Notes: a model not told the origin generated them from the sequence alone. 64,000 nt of DNA from Natronosalvus halobius (GCF_024138145.1 NZ_CP099998.1:62001-126000); one strand, 5' to 3'; shown: positions 8,586-18,094, counted from the first letter of the stretch. Program-made: numbers and translations.

Positions 8586-9638
8586 TCATGATTGTGCCTC
8601 TGTCTCGTCGTTATGATACGTTTCGACGTCGTCTTCCCACGGTGGATCCTCACTGCCGATTTCAGTGTATAGGTGGCAGGCGACATCGTGATCCAACTCA
8701 CTCGTTGGAGCCCGTAACTCTGGGTCGTAGGTATCGCATTCTGAACCAAGGTACTGTGGGCAGCGGGGAGCAAATCGGCACCCGGACGGTGGATTGATCA
8801 AGCTCGGGACCGATCCCTCGATGGCCGGAAGGACGCCGGCCGTTTCGTCGACATCGGGGATACTCTCCGTCAGGCGCCGTGTATACGGATGAAGCGCGTT
8901 TTCGAATAGGTCTTTGAGCGGACAGGTCTCGACGACATTGCCGGCGTACATGACCGCGATTCGATCGGCGAGTTCACTGACGACCGGCAGGTCGTGCGTG
9001 ATGAACAACATGCTCATACCCTTTTGTTCTTGCAAATCGCGGAGGACGTCAAGAATTTTGGCCTGGACCGTCACGTCGAGCGCCGTCGTTGGCTCGTCGG
9101 CGATCAGTAACTTTGGCTCGTTAATCAGCGCCATTGCGATGACGACCCGTTGGCGCATGCCCCCAGACAGCGAGTGCGGATACGAATCCATCACCCGTTC
9201 GGGGTCTGCAATTTCACATGCTTTGAGCATCGCGACCGCACGGGTACGTGCTTCGGCCTTGTCGACGTCGTAATGAGCGTGGATCGGTTCGCGGATTTGA
9301 TAGCCGATCTTCAATACCGGATTTAGCGATGTCATCGGATCTTGATACACCATCGCAATCTCATCGCCACGAATATCGTCGATTTCAGCACGGCCCATCG
9401 ATAGCAAGTCGCGCCCTTCGAACGAGATTGTGCCTGAAACTACCTCTGCCGGTGGCGATTGAAGGAGCCGCATGATCGATAGCACGGTCACTGTCTTCCC
9501 GCATCCACTTTCACCGATTATTCCGAGGACCTCGTCACGATCGAGTGTGAGGTTTACCCCATCAATCGCTTTGACGACACCGTCCTCGGTGTTGAAGTTG
9601 ATGCGAAGGTCGTCGATTTCGAGTAGTGGGTCAGTCAT
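8586..9638 (-). CDS. dppD: peptide ABC transporter ATP-binding protein DppD/OppD type (operon 1)
   Basis: A 350-residue ATPase starting at ATG 9638 (MTDPLLEIDDL). A longer upstream frame exists but lies inside dppC. Motifs are Walker A GESGCGKT, FQ-loop equivalent YQDPMTSLNP, signature LSGGMRQR, Walker [13 protein letters not shown] and ITHDLPV. The C-terminal peptide-transporter domain has PPSGCRFAPRC and a later Cys in DHDVACHLY. The start codon overlaps the dppC stop by one base (TAATG), indicating coupled translation. It forms the heterodimeric motor with the DppF-type protein. Confidence 0.93.
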   Translation of the reverse strand: MTDPLLEIDDLRINFNTEDGVVKAIDGVNLTLDRDEVLGIIGESGCGKTVTVLSIMRLLQSPPAEVVSGTISFEGRDLLSMGRAEIDDIRGDEIAMVYQDPMTSLNPVLKIGYQIREPIHAHYDVDKAEARTRAVAMLKACEIADPERVMDSYPHSLSGGMRQRVVIAMALINEPKLLIADEPTTALDVTVQAKILDVLRDLQEQKGMSMLFITHDLPVVSELADRIAVMYAGNVVETCPLKDLFENALHPYTRRLTESIPDVDETAGVLPAIEGSVPSLINPPSGCRFAPRCPQYLGSECDTYDPELRAPTSELDHDVACHLYTEIGSEDPPWEDDVETYHNDETEAQS

Positions 9639-10531
9639 TATTGTTCTTGTTTTGGGTCGAGTGCGTCTCGCAAGGCGTCGCCAACGACGTTGAATCCGAT
9701 CACCGTTAGCATGATGGCGAATCCCGGGAACGTCGCGATCCACCACGCCGTGTCAATACGGTTGCGGCCGTCTGCGATCAGGGCTCCCCACTCCGGGGTC
9801 GGCGGTTGCACTCCCATGCCGAGGAATGAGAGACCTGCGCTCCAGAGGACGACAGTCGGTAGCGTCAGCGTTGCGTAGACGATGATACTGGATGACGCGT
9901 TTGGAAACACATATCGAGTTATAATGTGGAAATCGGAGGCGCCCGATGCTCGCGCAGCATCGATATATTCTTCTTCCATCACACTTTTCACGTCCCCACG
10001 CACGAGCCTCGCAAATCCGCGCCACCCGACGAGCGTAAGCGCGATAATCAATGGCCAGAGTCCGCCGCCGAGCATGCCTGCGATCGCGAGGGCGAGTACA
10101 ACGCCAGGCATAGATAACGCGATGTCGACGATTCGCATAATAACCGACTCCGTTACACCGCCGTAATACCCTGCAATCAGTCCGAGTGAGACGCCGATCA
10201 CCATCTGAAGGCCGACAACGACCACACCGAGGAACAGCGCATATTGGGAACCATAGAGGGTCCGGGAGAATACGTCACGTCCGAGGTTGTCCGTCCCAAA
10301 TGGATGTTCTATACTTGGCGGTTCTTCGATACTGTCGTACTGTTGTTTCGTTGGATCGTGGGGGGCGATAATCGGTGCGAACACGGCTACGAAGACCAGA
10401 CCAAAGACAATAATTAGCCCGACGATCGCGAGTTTGTTTTTCAGTATCCGTCGGAGGATCTTCGTGCGACGGTTGGCCGTAATCGCTGGGCTCGAACTCT
10501 CTGGCGTGTCCGGCGTATTATCGATCGACAT
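9638..10531 (-). CDS. dppC: peptide ABC transporter permease DppC type (operon 1)
   Basis: A 297-residue membrane protein. An N-terminal cytoplasmic segment rich in Arg/Lys precedes the first TM helix (about 32-54), the periplasm-side DppC block HPFGTDNLGRDVFSR follows, then five more hydrophobic segments. The EAA loop for ATPase contact reads EEYIDAARASGASDFHII, and GLSFLGMGVQPPTPEWG is the classic DppC C-terminal loop. It follows dppB by 60 bases and overlaps dppD by one. Together with DppB it forms the translocation pore. Confidence 0.93.
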   Translation of the reverse strand: MSIDNTPDTPESSSPAITANRRTKILRRILKNKLAIVGLIIVFGLVFVAVFAPIIAPHDPTKQQYDSIEEPPSIEHPFGTDNLGRDVFSRTLYGSQYALFLGVVVVGLQMVIGVSLGLIAGYYGGVTESVIMRIVDIALSMPGVVLALAIAGMLGGGLWPLIIALTLVGWRGFARLVRGDVKSVMEEEYIDAARASGASDFHIITRYVFPNASSSIIVYATLTLPTVVLWSAGLSFLGMGVQPPTPEWGALIADGRNRIDTAWWIATFPGFAIMLTVIGFNVVGDALRDALDPKQEQ

Positions 10532-10591
10532 GAGTCATCCTCCTGCGATAGATCGAGTCATCGGCGATTATTGTGTCGTTCTTGAACATCT

Positions 10592-11533
10592 TCAATCGTA
10601 CTGAATCCGCGGGTCGAAGTAGCTGTACAACAGGTCGACAATGAGGTTGGCGATCATCACCAGGATGGCATACATGAGAACGACACCCTGGACAACTGGA
10701 TAATCTCGCTGGAAGACGGCGTCGACGAGAAGTCGACCCATCCCCGGCCAGGCGAACACAATTTCGATAATTACTGAGGCCGAGACGAGCGTCGGAACCT
10801 GAAGGCCGATGATCGTGATCACTGGAATCATCGCGTTCTTCATCGCGTGTGTATAGATTACCCCCTTCTCTCCAATTCCCTTACCCCGCGCAGTCCTGAT
10901 GTAATCTTCGTTGAGTACTTCGAGCATCGCCCCGCGAGTCATGCGGGTGAGGATGCCGGCCCGTCTCGCACCGTTTGCGATGGCTGGCAGGGCGAGGAAT
11001 GACAGCGCGGTTAACGAGAGCACCCCCCCACTTCGTCCCGATATCGGGAATATTCCCCACCTAACCGAGAATAGCATGATTAGTATCAAACCCAGCCAGA
11101 ACGAGGGCATAGAGATCCAAAACAACGCAAATAACATTGATGCGTTATCGACCCATGAGTACTGTTTGACCGCGCTGAGCACGCCCAATGGCAGCGCAAC
11201 GACGAGCATGATGGCCATCGAAGAGAGCACCAACTCAAGCGTTGCCGGGGCGCGACTCAGCATGAGGTCTGTAACCGATCGTCCGTTTTGCAATGACTCG
11301 CCGAAATCTCCGTGAACAGCGCTCTCAAGCCAGTAGAAGTAGCGAATGTACACCGGTTGATGCAATCCCATCTCGCGTTCCAACTGCTGGACGGCCTGTG
11401 CGTCCGCTCCCTGGCCGAGCGCAAGCTGCGCGGGATTACCCGGTGAAAAGTAAATCAGACTCGAAATGACGATCGTCACCCCGAACAACACGGGGATCAT
11501 GATCAATAGCCGTCGGATCGTGTACTTTAGCAT
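10592..11533 (-). CDS. dppB: peptide ABC transporter permease DppB type (operon 1)
   Basis: A 313-residue permease starting at ATG 11533. It has the DppB N-terminus MLKYTIRRLLIMIPVLFGV, the conserved FSPGNPA segment, an extracellular loop with GDFGESL, and the EAA loop EDYIRTARGKGIGEKGV. The FAWPGMGRLLVDA and YFDPRIQYD C-terminal blocks are complete. Six TM helices are expected. A 164-base gap separates it from the binding-protein gene upstream, perhaps an RNA-processing or partial-termination spot that raises binding-protein levels (inference). Confidence 0.93.
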   Translation of the reverse strand: MLKYTIRRLLIMIPVLFGVTIVISSLIYFSPGNPAQLALGQGADAQAVQQLEREMGLHQPVYIRYFYWLESAVHGDFGESLQNGRSVTDLMLSRAPATLELVLSSMAIMLVVALPLGVLSAVKQYSWVDNASMLFALFWISMPSFWLGLILIMLFSVRWGIFPISGRSGGVLSLTALSFLALPAIANGARRAGILTRMTRGAMLEVLNEDYIRTARGKGIGEKGVIYTHAMKNAMIPVITIIGLQVPTLVSASVIIEIVFAWPGMGRLLVDAVFQRDYPVVQGVVLMYAILVMIANLIVDLLYSYFDPRIQYD

Positions 11534-11697
11534 AGCTGCCCTAACTCACCACACGTCGATAGTTGTTGGACGTCGTCGTTATTGCACATCAGTTCAGTCA
11601 TCGGTATATCTGTCTCGCGTTGTCCGTGCGGTTTGTTCGAGTTATTCTGCCCTCTATTGCGAAATCGACAACTCGCTCGGTCACCACTCTGTATCCA

Positions 11698-13377
11698 TTA
11701 CAGATCGACGTGGAGGTGGTGGCTCCAGTATTGGGTTGGCCACCACTGGTGCTCTGTAAAGGTATCGGTACCGCTGACATACTCTTTATGAGCGTATGTT
11801 CTATTGACAGTCATTACGGGCGCCCATATGGCATCTTCCATCGCAATTTCTCCCGCGTTACGGAGCGCGGCGTGGCGCTCTTCGGCGTCTGGGTGGTTGT
11901 TACCACGTTCGATGAGTTCGTCCACTTCAGGATTCGAATATCTGGCGAGGTTGAATCCACCTTCCTCCGCGAAATTCCGCGAGTGGAGACACCGCATTAG
12001 GAAGTCGGCTGCGTATTCGGCGCCGGTGCCAGCGGTGGCCGTGTGATACTCCTGATTTTCGAGCCGGTCGTAGAAGGTGCCGCCCTCGACGGCGGAGAGT
12101 TCCACATTCACCCCAATTTCACCCCACTGGGCCTGGGCCACTTCTCCCTGTGGTTGCCACTGTGGCAAGTCAAATGCGAGCATTTCGATTTCGAGCGGTT
12201 GCCCATCCTTCTCGCGAGTTTCGCCCTGACTCGAGTTCGTCCAGCCGGCTTCATCGAGAAGTTCGCGAGCACGCTCTTGGTCGAACTCATATCCTACCTC
12301 GGTCGCTTGATCTTCCGGAATCCCACCGACTGACGTTGGGGGCGACAGCGCATGGATATTCTCTCCATGCCCATCGAGCGCAGCGGTGATAGTGTCTTCG
12401 CTGTTAAGTCCGTGAATGAGCGCCTGTCGGACCCGGATATCATCAGTTGGCTCGCGATCTAAGTTGAACGGGTGCCATGCGGGATACGGATACGGGTTTT
12501 CGTGCAGTTTCACGCTTGAGGCGTCGTCAAATCGACTCGCGTCTGTGAGCTCCACATAGCTTGTCCCATCCAAATATCCATCCTGAAGTTCCGAATTCAG
12601 TGTTGCTTGCTCGGGAATAATGTTGAATTCGATCGCTTCGACGTTAGCTGGCCCCTGATTTTTGATGAATTCCGGCCCCCATTCATAATCCTCAAACCGC
12701 GTTAATCGAATGTACTCCGCGTCAGCCCATTCCTCAAACCTGAACGGGCCCGTCCCAACGGCGACGTCCGTGCCGTAGTCATCGCCGGCATCCTCGAAGG
12801 CGTCTCGAGAGATCATTCCCAGCGGGAACTCACAAAGATTGTATAATAGACGAGGATTTGGTTCATTATACTCAATTGTGACTTCATGATCGCCCGTCGC
12901 TTCGAGCGTATCAATCATTTCCATGTCTATCATGAAGGAGAGACGACCGTTTGCGTCGGCAAACCGCTCGAGATTCCACGCGACACTCTCGCCGTTTAGG
13001 TTCGTACCGTCGTGGAACGTAATTCCCTCCTCAATTTGAAAGACGTATTGTGTCGCGTCGTCATTGACCTCGTAGTCTGTAACGAGATGCGGCACTGGTT
13101 CCAGATCGTAGTTCAAACGGAAGAGTTGATCGTGTATCGCGTTACCCACGATTTGTTCAGGAACCCGGCCCGTCGCATGTATGTCTAGTGTATCAATTTC
13201 GGTCGCCAACGCGAAATTAAATTGACTATCGTCAGTCTCTCCCCCATCCGACTCGCCTTCATCTCCGGCGATACAGCCTGCAAGTCCAATCGTACCAGCA
13301 CCACCGATGAGTGACAGAAATTGGCGTCGACGCTGTTCAATAGGCGCTGCTTTCGTAGTCCCTTCCTTTCGAATCAT
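11698..13377 (-). CDS. dppA: peptide-binding lipoprotein DppA type (SBP family 5, operon 1)
   Basis: A 559-residue extracytoplasmic binding protein starting at ATG 13377. The upstream open frame to 13467 runs through the promoter and is unlikely coding. The Tat-type signal has RRRQF at residues 16-20, a hydrophobic stretch, then lipobox GLAGC with the lipid-anchored Cys35 and an acidic linker. The SBP_bac_5 core has DIHATGRVPEQIVGN, VFQIEEGITFHDG and GTGPFRFEEW. It captures oligopeptides outside the membrane and delivers them to DppBC. It is the first gene of the operon, and a TATA-like tcatatatgg (minus strand, about 13411-13420) lies upstream. Confidence 0.93.
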   Translation of the reverse strand: MIRKEGTTKAAPIEQRRRQFLSLIGGAGTIGLAGCIAGDEGESDGGETDDSQFNFALATEIDTLDIHATGRVPEQIVGNAIHDQLFRLNYDLEPVPHLVTDYEVNDDATQYVFQIEEGITFHDGTNLNGESVAWNLERFADANGRLSFMIDMEMIDTLEATGDHEVTIEYNEPNPRLLYNLCEFPLGMISRDAFEDAGDDYGTDVAVGTGPFRFEEWADAEYIRLTRFEDYEWGPEFIKNQGPANVEAIEFNIIPEQATLNSELQDGYLDGTSYVELTDASRFDDASSVKLHENPYPYPAWHPFNLDREPTDDIRVRQALIHGLNSEDTITAALDGHGENIHALSPPTSVGGIPEDQATEVGYEFDQERARELLDEAGWTNSSQGETREKDGQPLEIEMLAFDLPQWQPQGEVAQAQWGEIGVNVELSAVEGGTFYDRLENQEYHTATAGTGAEYAADFLMRCLHSRNFAEEGGFNLARYSNPEVDELIERGNNHPDAEERHAALRNAGEIAMEDAIWAPVMTVNRTYAHKEYVSGTDTFTEHQWWPTQYWSHHLHVDL

Positions 13378-13725
13378 GTGTGTGCTACTCTCACAAACAT
13401 GTTCTCCTCTCCATATATGAAAATATCTTAAAATATTTGCCACAATTCCCCTTGGTAATTCGAGCAATCAATCGATCCATCTCTATAGGAACGTACTTTA
13501 TATATAGATATGCTCATTCACTGATTTCTATAATTTATATACGATACGTTGAACCACATGGTTGTGCTATTCTAACGACTCAGTGTCTGTATCGGTAACA
13601 AGAAATATGCGAATTACTGATCATTGGCGTTGGGTCACGGTACTCAATACTGTCGTCGTTGCTACCTTCACTATTGGTTTCGTCGCAACGGATAGTATAA
13701 GGGACTGGCGGAGACATACGAACGT
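13378..13725. promoter_or_regulatory. divergent promoter region between dppA and SnoaL-like gene
   Basis: 348 AT-rich bases with no credible gene. On the minus strand, tcatatatgg at 13411-13420 could drive dppA with a leader of roughly ten bases. On the plus strand the element at 13694-13701 is well placed for the SnoaL-like gene. Confidence 0.5.
13694..13701 (+). promoter_or_regulatory. TATA-like box of the SnoaL-like gene
   Basis: agtataag is centred about 27-28 bases before the ATG at 13726, the haloarchaeal TATA-to-start distance for a leaderless transcript. No purine-rich ribosome site precedes the ATG. Confidence 0.5.
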
Positions 13726-14142
13726 ATGGAATCGAGTACTGCATGGGATGAGTTACAGAACTGGCACCGTATCTGCCAGCTAAAATTCAGATACTGTTAC
13801 AGTATCGACGACAAACGCTGTAATGATTTTGTCGACCTCTTCACAGACGACGCGATAATTGATTACGCCACTCGCGAAACCTACCGTGGAAGAACGGAAA
13901 TCCAGGGATTTATTGAAACGCATGTGACTGAATTTGAGCAGACGACACATACGGTACTCAATCCGGTGATCGAAATTGACGGCGATTCGGCAACTGGGAA
14001 ATGGTATGGTATCGTTTTCCTCCAATCTGATGGCACAACCCGATTCGGTCAGGTTAGGTACGACGAAACGTACCGGCGAGGAGATGATGGGTGGAAATTC
14101 GCCTCGTTAAAGACGGAATCTCGGCTATACACAGAGATATAA
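13726..14142 (+). CDS. SnoaL-like / NTF2-fold protein
   Basis: 138 residues with the SnoaL_4 layout: N-terminal helices (residues 3-30, ending FRYCYSIDDKRCNDFVDLF), then TDDAIIDYATRETYRGRTEIQGFI, then three long strands around THTVLNPVIEIDGDSATGKWY and DGWKFASLKTESRL. The cone-shaped NTF2 fold hosts small-molecule enzymes such as dehydratases and ring-hydroxylation beta subunits; a catalytic dyad is not obvious. It stands alone, divergent from the transporter operon, with an apparently leaderless start at ATG 13726. The function is not readable. Confidence 0.75.
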   Translation: MESSTAWDELQNWHRICQLKFRYCYSIDDKRCNDFVDLFTDDAIIDYATRETYRGRTEIQGFIETHVTEFEQTTHTVLNPVIEIDGDSATGKWYGIVFLQSDGTTRFGQVRYDETYRRGDDGWKFASLKTESRLYTEI

Positions 14143-14386
14143 TCCTCTCAGAAACTATAGTCGATCAATGCTCAGGTGTACGGCGACGGCAGCACGAAAA
14201 TATTAGGAGAAAAGTCAGAATAGCGCCTGCCGAGAGGTGCTGATCCGGAAACCCGTATCTCACCTCGGAAATCATTTTTCTCTTTTTCGTGCTTCCGACA
14301 TCATCAGTTGGGAATACGGATGCATTAGCGAGCCGGACGAACCGGATCCAAACGTTTACGTCTTCACCGCGAATCGACGGTATCAT

Positions 14387-15577
14387 ATGACGGATGTAAC
14401 GATCGTTAGCGAGAAACTCGAACAGGCTGGCGCCGTGTTAGCAGATTACGATGTCGACGCGTGGATAACCTTTGGCCGCGAAACCAGTGACATAGCTGAA
14501 CCAGTTCTTCCACTCCTCCTCGGGGAGGATTTTGTCTGGCCAGGGATGGTACTCATTACACAGGACGACGAGCGAATCGTCCTCTGTGAGACACACGATG
14601 CCGACACGATCCGAAGTGTTGGTCTCCACGAGGTATTCTCCTACGAGAACTCGCTGGAGCGAGTATTTCGGGAGGTGATTGAATCGATTGATCCCGATAC
14701 CATTGCGATTAACTATTCGAAAAGTAACAACACCGCCGATGGACTAAGTCTCGGTCTGTATCGACTCTTAGAAGAGTACGTCGACGGTGCGTCGGTTGAG
14801 GCTACGTTTGAAAGCAGCGAGCCGATCATAAACCGAGTTCGAGGGACAAAATCCGACACGGAACTGAAACGAATACAATGTTCGGTTGACATCTCTCTCG
14901 AGATACTGGAGACAATGCGAAATGCCTGGCGACCCGACTGGAGTGAGGCCGACGTAGCGGAGTTCGTGCATGAAGAGGTCGAATCACGCGGTCTTTCCAC
15001 GGCATGGCACGCTGACGTTTGTCCCGCGGTCGACGCCGGTAGCCAAGCGGAATGGGGTCACGCTAAACCGAGTGCGTTGCGGCTTCCGGAGGGGGAAGTT
15101 CTACACCTCGATTTCGGAGTCGTTTACGAAGGCTACGCATCGGACATGCAACGGCTTTACTATCGACCGGTCGATGGTAATTCAACAATCCCGACCGGGC
15201 TTCAGTCGGCGTTCGAGGACGTTAGGGCCGCAATCCAGGCTGGATTCGAAACACTTCGTCCTGGTATTCAAGGCCACGAGGTGGACACTGCGGCGCGTGA
15301 GACGCTGACCGACCGCGGCTGGCCAGAGTTTCAGCACGGATTCGGCCATCAAGTCGGCCGTAATGTCCACGACGGCGGAACGTATCTCGGTCCGCGCTGG
15401 GAGCGATACGGTGATACGCCCACGAAGGACGTATTAGAGGGGCAGGTATTCACGCTCGAGTTGGGGATCGAAACCGAATGGGGGTACCTTGGTCAGGAGG
15501 AAATGGTGGTCGTGCGTGCTGACGGAGCCGAGTATCTCACGGCTCCGCAAACGTCGATCGAGCTACTCGAAGAGTGA
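14387..15577 (+). CDS. M24 family metallopeptidase (X-Pro peptidase type), copy 1
   Basis: A 396-residue protein starting at ATG 14387 (MTDVTIVSEKL). The open frame extends to 14237, but the extra residues lack similarity to the closest paralogue at 32711-33898. The pita-bread catalytic domain has all five metal ligands: D242 (HLDFGV), D253 (ASDMQR), H321 (GFGHQVG), E358 (TLELGIE) and E371/E372 (GQEEMV). The N-terminal creatinase-like domain is complete. The usual VGLDVHE helix is VGRNVHDGG here, and LELGIETEWG replaces the common EPGxY, as in the 32711 paralogue. M24 enzymes include X-Pro dipeptidases, aminopeptidase P, creatinase and ectoine hydrolase; the altered motifs leave the substrate open. 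Confidence 0.88.
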   Translation: MTDVTIVSEKLEQAGAVLADYDVDAWITFGRETSDIAEPVLPLLLGEDFVWPGMVLITQDDERIVLCETHDADTIRSVGLHEVFSYENSLERVFREVIESIDPDTIAINYSKSNNTADGLSLGLYRLLEEYVDGASVEATFESSEPIINRVRGTKSDTELKRIQCSVDISLEILETMRNAWRPDWSEADVAEFVHEEVESRGLSTAWHADVCPAVDAGSQAEWGHAKPSALRLPEGEVLHLDFGVVYEGYASDMQRLYYRPVDGNSTIPTGLQSAFEDVRAAIQAGFETLRPGIQGHEVDTAARETLTDRGWPEFQHGFGHQVGRNVHDGGTYLGPRWERYGDTPTKDVLEGQVFTLELGIETEWGYLGQEEMVVVRADGAEYLTAPQTSIELLEE

Positions 15578-15712
15578 GATACCGGTTCTGACACTGCAAC
15601 GCCCGCATCGAACTCAAACCTATTGTCTCACCTATAGCGACAATTCGACGCCAAGTCGGCTTCCACCACGATCTCATCTGGCTCGAAGTGGTCGTGTTCG
15701 ATGGAAATCTAC

Positions 15713-16495
15713 CTAGCTAATGTTCACTTCGCCGCCGTCGACAGGAATCGAGACGCCGGTCACATAGTCGGATAATTCGCTTGCGAGAAATACAGCGACG
15801 TTTCCAATATCTGTTGGATGGCCAAGTCGGCGAAGGGCGACCGAACGTTTGACTTGGTTTTCTGATTCGGTACCAAGGAGCTCTATGTCCTCACGATTCA
15901 TCTGCGTTTCAATAGTCCCTGGATGAATGGCGTTCACTCTGATCCCATCCGGACCAAGTTCGTCGGCGAGGGCGTATGTCATCGAACGAACGGCACCTTT
16001 CGAGGCGACATAAGCGACGTACTTTCCCGACCCTCGAATTCCAAGTACACTTGAGAGATTAATTATTGCTCCGCCACGTTCGTTTTCTCGCATACGTTTG
16101 GCTGCAATCTGTGATCCAAAGAACACACCTTTCACATTGATATCCATGAGTCGGTCATATTCGGATTCGGTCATCTCTTCGAACGAGGTATTTGAGAGGA
16201 TTCCCGCGTTGTTTACGAGGATATCGATGCCCCCGAACTGCTCGGCTGCGTCGATAGCGTCACGTAACTGGTCGGTCGATGTAACATCGCACGTGACGTG
16301 CGCCGCTTCGCCGTCAGTTTCGTCGGTAACTACGGTAACGGTCGATGGGCCGCCTTCTCGAGGGCGGCGTTGGACATCGGCCACGACTACATTCGCTCCC
16401 TCTTCGGCGAATCGGATCGCAATCCCTCGGCCGACACCACTGGCTGCACCCGTTATCACTGCCGTTCTGTTTTCGAGCAAACTCATAATACTCAT
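15713..16495 (-). CDS. short-chain dehydrogenase/reductase (SDR)
   Basis: 260 residues. TGAASGVGRG is the NAD(P)-binding turn, NNAGILS the central strand, and SSVLG with YVASK gives the catalytic Ser, Tyr and Lys. AIHPGTIETQM and the C-terminal YVTGVSIPVDGGE are classical SDR. The C-terminal half is closely similar to the truncated SDR at 63761-64000. The start is ATG 16495 or 16486 (MSLLENR), three residues later. It is convergent with the M24 gene and alone on its strand; the M29-type gene upstream on the same strand is over 600 bases away. The substrate is unknown. Confidence 0.9.
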   Translation of the reverse strand: MSIMSLLENRTAVITGAASGVGRGIAIRFAEEGANVVVADVQRRPREGGPSTVTVVTDETDGEAAHVTCDVTSTDQLRDAIDAAEQFGGIDILVNNAGILSNTSFEEMTESEYDRLMDINVKGVFFGSQIAAKRMRENERGGAIINLSSVLGIRGSGKYVAYVASKGAVRSMTYALADELGPDGIRVNAIHPGTIETQMNREDIELLGTESENQVKRSVALRRLGHPTDIGNVAVFLASELSDYVTGVSIPVDGGEVNIS

Positions 16496-16579
16496 ACAGG
16501 GTTCACCAACAAATGGATTCGGATACTGGAGTGAATCTGGATCGGTCTACCACTGACAGTTCACCGTGTAATTTCGAGT

Positions 16580-16592
16580 TTCATAGGGTGAA
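16580..16592. promoter_or_regulatory. palindrome TTCAT-AGG-GTGAA (candidate operator)
   Basis: A 13-base dyad with pattern TTCAY-N3-RTGAA, 85-97 bases upstream of the minus-strand SDR start at 16495. The same pattern recurs at 16910 and 24044. Confidence 0.35.
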
Positions 16593-16615
16593 TGTGTCAT
16601 GCTTTATCATCACTA

Positions 16616-16804
16616 TTAGCACAATTCAGTTTGGTCTGCTTGTAATCCATGCTCGTCAAAAACCTGCGGAATATCCTCTTGTTCATCAGTTTCTCCCTGA
16701 TTGGGCCCGCTCCAGCTGTCGCAGCTGATGATGCGGCTATCAAATAATGTAAATTCCCATCGCTTTATCGCAGGCCTCCCGTTACTCCGGTCCCAATATG
16801 ACGT
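16616..16804 (-). pseudogene. possible gene remnant, unrecognised C-terminal fragment
   Basis: On the minus strand a frame of about 60 codons ends at a stop at 16616. It starts right after an in-frame stop, with no start codon in a sensible place. It reads like the end of a real protein: YWDRSNGRPAIKRWEFTLF, then a segment beginning DSWSGPNQGETDEQED and ending PQVFDEHGL, acidic like its neighbours. I do not recognise the family. It may be the tail of a decayed gene. Confidence 0.3.
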
Positions 16805-16840
16805 CTATCTCTATCATGAATGGGTGATAAATTGGGTAAT

Positions 16841-16891
16841 ATATCCACATATAGTGGACGACCTGCTATAGAATAATTCATATGTGGATAT
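16841..16891. repeat. 12-bp perfect inverted repeat (ATATCCACATAT / ATATGTGGATAT)
   Basis: Arms lie at 16841-16852 and 16880-16891 with a 27-base spacer. The left arm also overlaps a smaller dyad, TCCAC-ATATA-GTGGA. The GTGGATAT core recurs in the IclR/OCD-like intergenic region at 19954-19961. Confidence 0.55.
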
Positions 16892-16909
16892 TCTCTCTAT
16901 TCAGGGTAT

Positions 16910-16922
16910 TTCATACCATGAA
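16910..16922. promoter_or_regulatory. palindrome TTCAT-ACC-ATGAA (candidate operator)
   Basis: A perfect 13-base dyad, extendable by one T/A pair on each side to 15 bases. It lies in the 629-base gene-poor stretch between the SDR and the M29-type peptidase, about 200 bases past the stop of the latter. Confidence 0.4.
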
Positions 16923-17124
16923 ACGCCCTCTCAGGATTTGGGTTCATAGAACGCATTTTTGCGCCAGGAATTACAAAACTATGGCTGTAATACCATCGCT
17001 TCTTGGTATGGAGCCCAGTTGCTATTCAGAAATTTGATCGAGGACCGATAAACAATGTCCTGTGAGCGTTCGTTATTTACATACCTAATCCTGTACCAGG
17101 ATCCGTATTACCCACTCAAAGTCT

Positions 17125-18072
17125 TTATTGTGGTGTGGGTAGCGTAACCTTCTCTCCATCCGCATATACCGTTGGATCACGGATTACCCCATCGAGGTGA
17201 ATTGGTGCTTCGGTATCACCCCCCATCCCAACGTCATCGCCAATAGCAATGTGGACCGTACCGGCAGCCTTCTCATCGAGTAAGACAGATCCAGTTAATT
17301 CATTGACAGCAACGTTTGCTCCGATACCTAATTCTGCAATGTTGTATGCCGCTTTTCCGACTGATTCAGCGGCCGTATCGATCGTTTTTTGAAGGCGATC
17401 ATCAGACATACCCTCAACGAATCCATCTACCACCTCAAAAGTGAGCGTTTCATTTTTCAGCAAGCCGTGAGGCATCATCGTTCCGTCGACGACGAACGTT
17501 CCGTCCGCACTGGTGGGTCCCACGGCTACTTCTCCCGCCGGCAAGTTCGACATTTGGCCAGATTCGTGAACGATACCTGTATCCGACATAAATTCCCTAT
17601 CACCGATGGTAAATGTGATGTCGGTCCCGAGATCAGTTTTGACACGAACCGTTTCTGCTTCGTCAACCTGGTCTCGAAGATTCTGACAATGCTCCGCAAT
17701 CGTATTGTAATTTACGTCAAGCCCCTCAGTGAATATCTGTTCCGTGATGCCTGGTAAGGTCGCTACTCTCGCTCCCTTCTCCGTTGCCTTCGTTCGTGCA
17801 CGTGTGTGCGTTAAACTCTTCGTTGTCGGTGCCAATACGACGTCGCTCTTGGCCATCGCTGCTGCAACGCTCGCTGGCGGTTCGGCTCCGTTTGTCTGTC
17901 CTGGAGGATAACTGACGATGGTGGTCTCCGCCGTTATCTCATTCGCCACATCGAACAACGCCTTGCCGATCGGATAGCGTTCCGCATCGGTAACGATTAC
18001 GCATGATTCGTCAGGCTTGAGATTCATACATTGCTTGATCGCCGTTTCAGCTGCCGTTTTCATATTGAGCAT
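17125..18072 (-). CDS. M29-type (thermophilic) aminopeptidase-like protein
   Basis: A protein of about 315 residues matching the leucyl aminopeptidase (aminopeptidase T, M29 / DUF2309-free small form) family. It has an N-terminal alpha/beta half (KPDESCVIVTDAERYPIG, then a segment with KSDVVLAPTTKSLTHT) and a C-terminal half with SNLPAGEVAVGP (metal-ligand Glu), DGTMMPHGLL and HIAIGDDVGMGG. The start chosen is ATG 18072 (MLNMKTAAETA), because a TATA-like aaatatatc on the opposite strand (18095-18103) is centred 27 bases before it. A longer frame to 18165 looks non-coding. M29 enzymes are metal-dependent peptidases in the cytoplasm. Some relatives are ring-cleaving dioxygenases (NicX type), so peptidase activity is likely but not certain. 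Confidence 0.8.
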   Translation of the reverse strand: MLNMKTAAETAIKQCMNLKPDESCVIVTDAERYPIGKALFDVANEITAETTIVSYPPGQTNGAEPPASVAAAMAKSDVVLAPTTKSLTHTRARTKATEKGARVATLPGITEQIFTEGLDVNYNTIAEHCQNLRDQVDEAETVRVKTDLGTDITFTIGDREFMSDTGIVHESGQMSNLPAGEVAVGPTSADGTFVVDGTMMPHGLLKNETLTFEVVDGFVEGMSDDRLQKTIDTAAESVGKAAYNIAELGIGANVAVNELTGSVLLDEKAAGTVHIAIGDDVGMGGDTEAPIHLDGVIRDPTVYADGEKVTLPTPQ

Positions 18073-18094
18073 GCAGTTGAAGGCCTTTGGACCG

